44,302 bases of DNA from Phycisphaerae bacterium (lineage in GTDB: Bacteria; Planctomycetota; Phycisphaerae; Sedimentisphaerales; Anaerohalosphaeraceae): NCBI GenBank assembly GCA_014859965.1, contig JACZKQ010000189.1, forward strand, positions 1 to 44,302, given 5' to 3'. This document shows positions 1 to 7,562 of the stretch, piece by piece; positions within the stretch are counted from its first letter, which is position 1, and every line of letters begins with the position of its first letter. The notes beneath the pieces are model-generated. The model had not been told where the DNA came from. It saw nothing but the letters and a program-made list of their open reading frames with translations, and made no database searches. Both the position numbers and the translations under genes were made by a program.

Positions 1-2
1 AT

Positions 3-1463
3 ACATGGCCGAGCAACGGTTTGCGGTTTATCACGCAGGTGGGGACTATCGGCGCCGACAACGTGCTGCCCGCGGGCCAGTGGTCTCACGTGGCGGCGAC
101 AGCGGACGCCAGCGGGCTGAATCTGTATCTTAACGGTCAGCGCATTGCACGGCAGACGATTGAAGCGGGGACGGACGCGTTTGTGGTGACACGGGGCTAC
201 ATCCTGCAGCGGTTTATTAATGCGTGCGCGGGGCGCGGGGCGTATCCGATCAAGTTCAACGGGACAATCTTTACGGTGGATCATGAAGGCGACCCGGATT
301 ACCGGCTGTGGGGGCCGGGGTACTGGTGGCAGAATACGCGGCTGCCCTATATCAGCATGTGCGCCAGCGGCGATTTCGGTCTGATGGCGCCGTTGTTTGA
401 GATGTATGCGGGCCAGGTGTTCGAGGTATCGAAGTACCGCACGCGGCATTACTTCGGGCACGCGGGCGCTTATTACCCGGAGTGCATTTACTTCTGGGGG
501 GCGGTGTTCAACGAATCTTACGGGTGGACGCCGTTCGCGGAGCGGCAGGACAAGCTTCAGGAGAGCGGCTGGCACAAATGGGAGTGGGTCGCGGGACCTG
601 AGTTTGTCTGGATGATGCTGGATTACTATGAGCACACGCTGGATGAGCGGTTTCTGCTGGAAAAGGTGCTGCCGGTCGCGGCGGAAGTGCTGGCGTTCTT
701 TGATAACTACTACAAGACTGGCCCTGACGGCAAATTGGTAATGCATCCGTCGCAGGCGCTGGAGACGTGGTGGGACTGTACGAATCCGATGCCGGAGGTT
801 GCCGGACTGAGGGCGGTGACGCAGCGGCTGCTGGGATTGCCGGAGCGGTTGAGTTCGGCGGGTCAGCGCGACGGCTGGCGTGCGTTCTTGAAAAAGCTGC
901 CGGACCTGCCCACACGCGAGGCGGATGGGGTCGAGATGCTTGCGCCTGCGGAGAAGTTTGCGGATAAGCGGAACATCGAGAACCCGGAGTTATACGCCGT
1001 GTTTCCGTTTCGGCAGGTTGCGTTTGAGAAGGCAAACGCCGGGCTCGGCGTGGAGGCTCTGAAGCACCGGTGGGACCGAGGCGCTTCCGGTTGGCGGCAG
1101 GATGATATTTTCATGGCGTATTTAGGGCTTGCGCAGGAGGCGAAGGCAAATCTGGCGGCGCGAGCGAGGAGCAAGGATACGGGGTCGCGATTCCCTGCAT
1201 TCTGGGGTCCGAACTATGATTGGGTTCCGGATCAGGATCATGGCGGCGTGCTGCTCAAGGCGCTCCAGGCGATGCTGATGCAGACCGAGGGGGAAAAGAT
1301 TCTTCTGCTGCCGGCCTGGCCGAAGGAATGGGATGTTGATTTCAGGCTCCATGCCCCCTATACTACCGTCGTCGCGGGTCGGGTTGCGGGCGGCAAGCTC
1401 GTTTCTCTTGAGGTGGTTCCGGCCGGGCGGCGCAAGGATGTTGTGGTGATGTCGCCACAATAA
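3..1463 (+). CDS. LamG-linked (alpha/alpha)6 glycoside hydrolase, GH95/DUF5703-like, 5' truncated by window edge
   Basis: The reading frame is open to the left edge, so the true start lies outside the window; the TTG at 21 is only the first internal start-like codon. The first ~55 visible residues are the C-terminal half of a LamG/concanavalin-type domain (QWSHVAATAD, LNLYLNGQ). They run directly into an aromatic-rich helical catalytic region resembling the (alpha/alpha)6 barrel of GH95-like and DUF5703 proteins: FNGTIFTVDHEGD, WGPGYWWQNTRLPY and ALETWWDCTNPMPE, ending in a beta-sandwich (LLLPAWPKEWDVDF). Such proteins are usually secreted and act on fucose-, galactose- or rhamnose-type sugars; the substrate here cannot be read. 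It leads the carbohydrate cluster, 35 bp before the PHP gene. The family assignment is from sequence feel and context, the truncation is certain. Confidence 0.6.
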   Translation, partial: TWPSNGLRFITQVGTIGADNVLPAGQWSHVAATADASGLNLYLNGQRIARQTIEAGTDAFVVTRGYILQRFINACAGRGAYPIKFNGTIFTVDHEGDPDYRLWGPGYWWQNTRLPYISMCASGDFGLMAPLFEMYAGQVFEVSKYRTRHYFGHAGAYYPECIYFWGAVFNESYGWTPFAERQDKLQESGWHKWEWVAGPEFVWMMLDYYEHTLDERFLLEKVLPVAAEVLAFFDNYYKTGPDGKLVMHPSQALETWWDCTNPMPEVAGLRAVTQRLLGLPERLSSAGQRDGWRAFLKKLPDLPTREADGVEMLAPAEKFADKRNIENPELYAVFPFRQVAFEKANAGLGVEALKHRWDRGASGWRQDDIFMAYLGLAQEAKANLAARARSKDTGSRFPAFWGPNYDWVPDQDHGGVLLKALQAMLMQTEGEKILLLPAWPKEWDVDFRLHAPYTTVVAGRVAGGKLVSLEVVPAGRRKDVVVMSPQ

Positions 1464-1498
1464 CATCTCGAAATAGCAACGGTACAGGGAGTTCTGCG

Positions 1499-2815
1499 TT
1501 GATAGATAAATTGGAAGCGGCGCTCGACAGTTTCGATCCGCGGGTGCGGGTCGATGCGCTGGAGCGGCTGATTGAATTGGCGGAAGCGGGGCGGATTGAG
1601 CTGGCGCCGCCGGCCAAGAGCGTCAACATTCATTGTCACACGTTTTTTTCCTTCAATACCTACGGTTATTCGCCCACCAAATTTGCGTGGCTGGCGCGGA
1701 GGGGCGGCCTGGCAGTTGCCGGAATCGCGGACTTCGACGTGCTGGACGGGTTAGAGGAGTTTCATTCGGCGTGTGCCCGGTTGGGCTTGAAGGGCGTTGT
1801 GGGAATCGAGACGCGTGTGTTCATCCCGGAGTTTGCGGACAAGGAGATTAATTCTCCGGGCGAGCCGGGAATCAGCTATCACATGGGGGTGGGGATGCCG
1901 AGCGGGCAGCTAACGGGTGAGCCGGCGGCGTTTCTGCGGCGGTTGAAGGAGACTGCACAGGAGCGGAACCTTGCGTCAATGGCACGGGTGAATGCGTATT
2001 TGAGCCCGGTTGAACTGGATTACGAGGCGGATGTCGCGCCGTTGACGCCGGCGGGGAATCCTACGGAGCGGCATTTGTGCACGGCATACGCGCGGAAAGC
2101 GCGGGCGATGTTTCCGTCGGATCGGGACCTGGCGGAATACTGGCGCGTCAAGCTGGGTGTGGAGGTCGAGGGGCTGGGGCTGCCCGAGGGCGGCAAGCTC
2201 TTGAACATGATTCGTCAGAAGACCATGAAACAGGGCGGCGCGGGGTATGTTCAGCCTGACGCGGGGGCGTTTCCGACGATTGAGGCGATGAATCGGTTTC
2301 TGTTGGACGCAGGGGGCATTCCAACGCACACGTGGCTCAACGGGATGTCGGATGGCGAGCGCGAGATCGAGCGGCTGCTGGAGGTCGCAATGTCGACAGG
2401 GGCCGAGGCGATTAACGTAATTCCGGACCGCAACTATGCTCCTGGAGTGAAGGATGAGAAGCTGACGAATCTCTACGCGGTGGTGGCGTTGGCCGAGAAG
2501 CTCGATCTGCCGGTGGTGATGGGGACGGAGATGAACAGTCCGGGCCAAAAGTTCGTGGACGATTTTGACTCCGCTGAGCTGCGGCCGCTGGCGGCGATAT
2601 TCCTGAAAGGGGCCCACATCGTGTACGGGCATTCGGCGCTGCAGCGGGCGGCGGCAATGGGCTATACGAGCGCGTGGGCGAAGGGGCACTTCGCGGACCG
2701 GGCGGCGAAGAACGCGTTTTATGTGGCGGTGGGGGAGCGCATAAACGCGGAACCGCCGGCGGACTTGAATGCAGAGATGACGCCGGATGAGATATTGAAA
2801 CAGCTTGAGAAATAA
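1499..2815 (+). CDS. PHP-domain metal-dependent hydrolase
   Basis: 438 residues, TTG start preceded by GGGAG at about 1487-1491. The PHP metal ligands are visible: H45-C-H47, D78/D80 in GIADFD, E104 in VGIET, H277 in PTHTW, E344 in MGTEMNSPG and H378 in YGHSA. PHP proteins bind two or three metal ions and hydrolyse phosphate esters (phosphatases, polymerase-linked exonucleases). This chain is longer than the small PHP phosphatases, with a ~150-residue insert between the E104 and H277 ligands, and it has no polymerase or nucleic-acid domain. It stands between the glycoside hydrolase and the dehydrogenase, 12 bp before the latter, so a sugar-phosphate or lactone-like intermediate of 6-deoxysugar breakdown is the likely substrate (inference). 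No signal peptide: cytoplasmic. Confidence 0.75.
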   Translation: MIDKLEAALDSFDPRVRVDALERLIELAEAGRIELAPPAKSVNIHCHTFFSFNTYGYSPTKFAWLARRGGLAVAGIADFDVLDGLEEFHSACARLGLKGVVGIETRVFIPEFADKEINSPGEPGISYHMGVGMPSGQLTGEPAAFLRRLKETAQERNLASMARVNAYLSPVELDYEADVAPLTPAGNPTERHLCTAYARKARAMFPSDRDLAEYWRVKLGVEVEGLGLPEGGKLLNMIRQKTMKQGGAGYVQPDAGAFPTIEAMNRFLLDAGGIPTHTWLNGMSDGEREIERLLEVAMSTGAEAINVIPDRNYAPGVKDEKLTNLYAVVALAEKLDLPVVMGTEMNSPGQKFVDDFDSAELRPLAAIFLKGAHIVYGHSALQRAAAMGYTSAWAKGHFADRAAKNAFYVAVGERINAEPPADLNAEMTPDEILKQLEK

Positions 2816-2827
2816 GGTGAATGCGAT

Positions 2828-4504
2828 ATGAGGTTTGAGATACCAGAGGTCAGTTCGGCGGTTCAGTTGACCGGGCCGGACGAGTTGACGTTGAATCGGA
2901 ACAAAGCCGTGCCGAAGGTTGGGCCGGAGCAGATATTGGGCAAGGTGGAGGCGGTGGGGCTGTGCTTTTCGGATTTGAAGCTTCTTAAGCAGTTCGGCGC
3001 ACATGCCCGGAAGCAGGATATCCTTTCTGGCATTTCAAGGGATGTCCTGGAGGAGATTCCCAGTTACGTGCCTGACGATGAGCCGACGGTTCCGGGGCAC
3101 GAGACGGTGCTTCGGGTGGTGGCGATGGGCGAGAACGTCAAGGGTGTGATGCTGGGCGGGCGGTATCTGGTTGAGACAGATTACCGGTGGCTGCCGACAA
3201 CCAATTCAAATGCATCGTTTGGGTATAACTTCGAGGGCGGCCTGCAGCAGTACGTGCTGATGGACCAGCGGGTGATAACGTCGCCGAAAGGGGAGTTGTT
3301 TTTGCTGGAGGCGTCGGAAGGGCTGTCGGCGTCGGCGGTAGCGCTCGTGGAGCCCTGGGCGTGCGTGGAGGATGCGTACGCGGTGGAGGAGCGGACGACG
3401 CTCAAGGTGGCAGGCCGGATGCTGGTCGTGGCCGAGGCGGCGGTCAATGGGCGGGCGTTCGGGTCGCTGCTCAAGTATTACAAGCGGCCGGCGGTGGTGC
3501 AATGGTTAGGTAAGCTGCCGGCGGAAGCCGCGGACTGGGGAGTGGACATTGTTGAAATTTCGGTGCTTTCGGAAGCGGACGATACCGGTTTCGATGACGT
3601 GGTTTACTTCGGATCGCGGGCCGAGACGGCGGAGGCGCTCTTCGCCAAGGTCGGGCCGAGCGGCCTGTTGAACATCGTGCAGTGCGGCGGGCAGTTCGGG
3701 TCCGAGGTAACATCGATGATCGGACGGGTGCACTACGGCAACATCCGGATCATCGGGACGACGGGCTATGACGCTGCGGAGTCGATGAAGCATATTCCGG
3801 CGACCGGTGAGATTCGCCCCGGCGATGCGATCAACGTGGTCGGGGCCGGCGGGCCGATGGGTGTGATGCACGTCATCCGCAACATCTGCCAGGGCGTTGA
3901 AGGGGTTCAGGTTTATGCGGGCGATCTGGACGCGCACCGGCTGGGGCTGCTGTCGCGGATCGCCGAGCCCATGGCGGCGGAGCGCGCGGTGCAATATGTG
4001 CCTTACAATCCGAAGGAGAATCCCCCGGAGACGGCGTTCAACTATGTGGCGCTGATGGCGCCGGTTCCGGCGCTGGCGGCGCAGGCGGTAGTGCAGGCGG
4101 CCGAGGGGGCTATCATTAATATCTTTGCGGGAATACCGGCGCATGTGACCGGGCCGGTCGATCTGGACGCTTATATCGCAAAGCATTGCTATTTCATCGG
4201 GACGAGCGGTTCGGTGCTGGAGGACATGGTGGCGGTGCTGGCGAAGGTGGAGGCGCGCACGCTGGATACGGATATCTCCGTAGCGGCCGTGACGGGGCTG
4301 GACGGCGCGGTAGAGGGGATTCGCGCGGTGGAGAAGGCCCTGATACCGGGTAAGATTCTGGTGTATCCGTCGTGCGAGGGTCTGGGGCTGACGCCGCTGG
4401 AAAAATTAGGCGAAGCGTTGCCTGAAGTAGCGGCAAAGCTGCGGGACGGGCTTTGGAATGTGGAGGCGGAGAAAGCGCTGCTGGCGCATTACGAGAAAGC
4501 GTGA
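2828..4504 (+). CDS. zinc-type MDR alcohol dehydrogenase with duplicated Rossmann half
   Basis: 558 residues; ATG with AAGGTG overlapping the upstream stop codon. The N-terminal GroES-like part carries the catalytic-zinc signature: C46 in GLCFSD, H91-E92 in VPGHE, and E165 in VEPWAC. Medium-chain dehydrogenases are usually 340-420 residues. The extra length comes from a second Rossmann-like half: residues ~195-325 lack a glycine-rich loop, whereas ~335-470 have a proper GAGGPMG loop at ~349-355, and both halves end in similar strands (RIIGTTGY and YFIGTSGS). I see no CxxCxxC structural-zinc lobe. The nearest named enzymes are sorbitol/threonine dehydrogenases and L-sorbose-1-phosphate reductase. 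It sits 21 bp before rhaA, so it likely reduces or oxidises a rhamnulose-derived intermediate (inference). Confidence 0.75.
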   Translation: MRFEIPEVSSAVQLTGPDELTLNRNKAVPKVGPEQILGKVEAVGLCFSDLKLLKQFGAHARKQDILSGISRDVLEEIPSYVPDDEPTVPGHETVLRVVAMGENVKGVMLGGRYLVETDYRWLPTTNSNASFGYNFEGGLQQYVLMDQRVITSPKGELFLLEASEGLSASAVALVEPWACVEDAYAVEERTTLKVAGRMLVVAEAAVNGRAFGSLLKYYKRPAVVQWLGKLPAEAADWGVDIVEISVLSEADDTGFDDVVYFGSRAETAEALFAKVGPSGLLNIVQCGGQFGSEVTSMIGRVHYGNIRIIGTTGYDAAESMKHIPATGEIRPGDAINVVGAGGPMGVMHVIRNICQGVEGVQVYAGDLDAHRLGLLSRIAEPMAAERAVQYVPYNPKENPPETAFNYVALMAPVPALAAQAVVQAAEGAIINIFAGIPAHVTGPVDLDAYIAKHCYFIGTSGSVLEDMVAVLAKVEARTLDTDISVAAVTGLDGAVEGIRAVEKALIPGKILVYPSCEGLGLTPLEKLGEALPEVAAKLRDGLWNVEAEKALLAHYEKA

Positions 4505-4525
4505 ACGACTTGAAAGGACGCGGCG

Positions 4526-5794
4526 TTGGGAAATGACAGATTGATCGAGGACGGTTACCGGCTGGCGAAAGAGATATACGCGCAGTACGGGGTGGATACC
4601 GAGGCGGCTATGGCCGCGCTGCGGAAGATAGCGATATCGCTCCACTGCTGGCAGGGGGACGACGTGGGGGGCTTCGAGAATCCCGATGCTGGTCTGGATG
4701 GAGGGCTGGCGGTAACAGGCAATTACCCCGGCAAGGCGCGTACGGCCGACGAGCTGCGGGCGGATGCTGATGAGGCGCTGCGTTTGATTCCCGGCCGGCA
4801 CCGATTCAATCTTCATGCGATCTACGCCGAGACGGGGGGCAGGCGAGTCGAACGCAATGCACTGGATGCGTCGCATTTTGCGGGGTGGGTTGACTGGGCA
4901 AAGGCGCGGGGGATGGGGCTCGATTTCAATCCGACCTTCTTTTCACACCCGAATGCAGCCTCGGGTTTTACGCTTAGCAGTTCCGACGAGGGTATTCGGC
5001 GGTTTTGGGTGGAGCATGGGATCGCCTGCCGGCGGATCGGGGCGGTGATGGGCATGGCGCTTGCGAACCCGGTGGTGACAAACGTGTGGATTCCGGATGG
5101 GTACAAAGACGTGCCTGTGGACCGGAAGCGGCCGCGAGAGATATTGATGCAGTCGCTGGATGAGATTTTTGCCGAACCTATGGAGGCGGCCCACAACCGG
5201 GACGCGGTGGAGAGCAAGCTGTTCGGCATCGGGGCGGAGAGCTATACGACCGGATCGCACGAGTTTTACCTGGGCTACGCGGTGGCCAATCAAAAGCTGT
5301 TGTGTTTGGATGCGGGGCATTTTCATCCGACGGAGGTCATCAGCGACAAGATTTCCGCGGTGCTGCTGTTTGTGCCGGAGTTGCTGCTGCATGTTTCTCG
5401 GCCGGTGCGGTGGGACAGCGATCATGTGGTGATTCTGGACGACGAATTGAAGGCGATCGCGCAGCAGCTGGTGCGGGGTGCCTATCTGGATCGGGTGCAC
5501 ATCGGGCTGGATTTCTTCGATGCGAGCATTAATCGGATCGCGGCATGGGTGATCGGGACACGGTGCATGATCAAGGCGTTGCTAATGGCGCTGCTGGAGC
5601 CTGTGGAGACGCTGCGGGAAATGGAGGCGGTGGGCGATTATACGCGGCGCCTGGGTTTGCTGGAGGAACTGAAGACGCTTCCGTTCGGGGCGGTGTGGGA
5701 TTACTATTGTTTGAAATCGGAAACACCGCCGGGGTGGGCCTGGATGGAGGCGGTGAAAACGTATGAGGAAAAGGTCTTGAGTCGGCGGGCATAG
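4526..5794 (+). CDS. rhaA: L-rhamnose isomerase
   Basis: 422 residues, TTG start with GAAAGGA at about 4512-4518. The whole chain lines up by eye with the 419-residue E. coli Rha[11 protein letters not shown] near residue 38, [54 protein letters not shown] and [17 protein letters not shown]. These segments include the metal-binding Glu, Asp and His residues of the TIM barrel. It converts L-rhamnose to L-rhamnulose in the cytoplasm with a divalent metal, usually Mn2+. The normal partners RhaB (kinase) and RhaD (aldolase) are absent from the window; instead it follows the PHP and MDR genes and precedes a permease. Some members also act on other aldoses, so the natural substrate may not be rhamnose itself. 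Confidence 0.95.
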   Translation: MGNDRLIEDGYRLAKEIYAQYGVDTEAAMAALRKIAISLHCWQGDDVGGFENPDAGLDGGLAVTGNYPGKARTADELRADADEALRLIPGRHRFNLHAIYAETGGRRVERNALDASHFAGWVDWAKARGMGLDFNPTFFSHPNAASGFTLSSSDEGIRRFWVEHGIACRRIGAVMGMALANPVVTNVWIPDGYKDVPVDRKRPREILMQSLDEIFAEPMEAAHNRDAVESKLFGIGAESYTTGSHEFYLGYAVANQKLLCLDAGHFHPTEVISDKISAVLLFVPELLLHVSRPVRWDSDHVVILDDELKAIAQQLVRGAYLDRVHIGLDFFDASINRIAAWVIGTRCMIKALLMALLEPVETLREMEAVGDYTRRLGLLEELKTLPFGAVWDYYCLKSETPPGWAWMEAVKTYEEKVLSRRA

Positions 5795-5818
5795 CCAACG
5801 CATTTTAAGGAATGTGCA

Positions 5819-7498
5819 ATGGATCAGCAAGAGCAGTTGCAGCGGGGCGCAGGGGGCAAGCTGGTTGTCGACGGGATGCCGTCATGCGCGGCAGCCGAAA
5901 CGGCGGTGCATGAGGACGCGGCGGGCGGCGAGTTCGAGCGCCAGCCGGTGCCGCAGAGCCGGTTGCTGGGTTTCAAGAGCTTCATCGGCATGTATGCCGG
6001 CGAGCATTGCGCGGGGACAGAGCTGATGATCGGGCCGCTGTTTGTGGCGGCGGGAGTCAGCGCCGCGGATCTTGTCGGCGGGCTGATCGTGGGCAATGCG
6101 CTGGCGGTGCTGAGCTGGATGTTCTTATGTGCGCCGATTGCGACGCGGGCGCGGCTCACGCTGTATTACCAGCTCGAAAAGATTTGCGGCCGCAATCTCG
6201 TGACGTTGTATAACCTCGCTAACGGCGTGATGTTCTGCTTTCTGGCCGGTGCGATGATTACGGTGTCGGCGACGGCAGTGGGGGTCTGGGCGAAGTTTCC
6301 GATGCCCGGGCTGAACGACTTGTACCCGAACAGCATCGGCTGGGTGCTGGCGGTGCTGGGGGTAGGGGCGCTGATTTCGATCGTAGCGGCCTGCGGGTAT
6401 CAAACGGTTGCTAAGTTTGCAAACATTGCCGCGCCGTGGATGGTGCTGGTTTTCCTGGTGTTCGGGTTCGTGGGGCTGCGGCAGTTCATCGATTCGACGG
6501 GCGCCGAGATCCGGTCGGCGGGAGATTTGTGGACTCTGGCCAAGACGAGCATCTGGAAGGGCGGCGATCCGCAAGCAGGACAGGTGAAGTTCACGTTCTG
6601 GCATGTCATGTTCTTTGCGTGGTTCTGTAATATGGCGATGCACGTTGGAATGAGCGATCTGAGTGTTTTTCGGTTCGCCAAGAAATCGTGGTATGGCGTT
6701 GCCTCGGCATCGGGCATGTACGTGGGCCATTTCATGGCCTGGGTTTCGGCGTCGATTCTGTATGCGTACCAGCTTCATTTGAACCCGAGCGACACGGATG
6801 TGCTGCCGGGGCCGTTGGCCTGGCGTGCGGCGGGTCTGGCGGGTCTGGTGTGCGTGGTGATCGCGGGCTGGACGACGGCGAACCCGACGATCTACCGGGC
6901 GGGTCTGGCCTTTCAGGCGATTGTTCCGAAGCGTTCACGATTTATGGTGACGCTGGTTACGGGCGCGATCGCGACCATTGCGGCATTGTTCCCGGCGATT
7001 GCGATGAAACTGCTGGGTTTCGTGGCGCTGTACGGGATGCTGCTGATGCCCATGGGGGCGGTGGTGTTTGTCGACTTCTGGTTCATGCGGAAACTGGGGC
7101 TGCGGAGCAGTTTCGCCGAGTGGAGCCGCAAGAGCTTCAACTGGGCGGCCGGACTGACGTGGTTCTTGACGCTTGCGTTCTGCGTTATGCTTATGTTGCG
7201 CTACGGTTTTGACAAGATGTTCTTTGTCTCGCTGCCGGGGTGGTTCTTTGCGGCGGTGCTTTACGTGGTGTTGAGCCTGGTCTATCAGCGTCAATTGCAC
7301 GAACTGCCGATTGCACGGACGATCACAAAACTTTGCAGTTGGGTTTCATTGATAGTGCTGGTGCTGATGGGTGTGCTGTACATGGTCGGTGCGGTATCGC
7401 TCGATGCGGCCAAGGGGACCATGATCGTAGCGACCTTTGTTTGGTTCGGCGCGACGAGCATGTGGATGTGGAACGGCGCCAAGGAGGGGTCATCGTGA
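5819..7498 (+). CDS. NCS1-like (purine-cytosine permease family) transporter
   Basis: 559 residues, ATG with TAAGG upstream, 24 bp after rhaA. A ~45-residue polar N-terminal tail is followed by about twelve hydrophobic segments. The segment GWTTANPTIYRAGLAFQ and the following run of small hydrophobic residues up to VVFVDFWF match the cytosine-permease/NCS1 fold (LeuT-like, usually sodium- or proton-coupled). Classical NCS1 proteins carry nucleobases, hydantoins or thiamine. The position in a rhamnose/polysaccharide cluster with no other transporter suggests uptake of the sugar released by the exported enzymes; that is inference from context. An alternative is nucleobase transport by an unrelated passenger gene, but spacing and strand favour membership in the operon. 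Confidence 0.75.
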   Translation: MDQQEQLQRGAGGKLVVDGMPSCAAAETAVHEDAAGGEFERQPVPQSRLLGFKSFIGMYAGEHCAGTELMIGPLFVAAGVSAADLVGGLIVGNALAVLSWMFLCAPIATRARLTLYYQLEKICGRNLVTLYNLANGVMFCFLAGAMITVSATAVGVWAKFPMPGLNDLYPNSIGWVLAVLGVGALISIVAACGYQTVAKFANIAAPWMVLVFLVFGFVGLRQFIDSTGAEIRSAGDLWTLAKTSIWKGGDPQAGQVKFTFWHVMFFAWFCNMAMHVGMSDLSVFRFAKKSWYGVASASGMYVGHFMAWVSASILYAYQLHLNPSDTDVLPGPLAWRAAGLAGLVCVVIAGWTTANPTIYRAGLAFQAIVPKRSRFMVTLVTGAIATIAALFPAIAMKLLGFVALYGMLLMPMGAVVFVDFWFMRKLGLRSSFAEWSRKSFNWAAGLTWFLTLAFCVMLMLRYGFDKMFFVSLPGWFFAAVLYVVLSLVYQRQLHELPIARTITKLCSWVSLIVLVLMGVLYMVGAVSLDAAKGTMIVATFVWFGATSMWMWNGAKEGSS

Positions 7499-7510
7499 GT
7501 TGTTGATTTA

Positions 7511-7540
7511 GCGGCGTTCAGCACATTCGGGCTGCGCCGC
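7511..7540 (+). other. intercistronic stem-loop before the sialidase gene
   Basis: Between the permease stop and the sialidase start, GCGGC ... GCCGC pair as outer arms and CAGC ... GCTG as inner arms. It has no T-run and lies 22 bp before the start codon and just before the AAAGGAAGGG ribosome site. It could be an mRNA processing or stability element inside the cluster transcript. Confidence 0.3.
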
Positions 7541-7562
7541 ATGGTAAAGGAAGGGTGATCGC

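Noticed and set aside
1499-7498. Planctomycete bacterial-microcompartment operon for fucose/rhamnose
   Set aside because: No shell proteins, aldolase, aldehyde dehydrogenase or kinase are present in the window.
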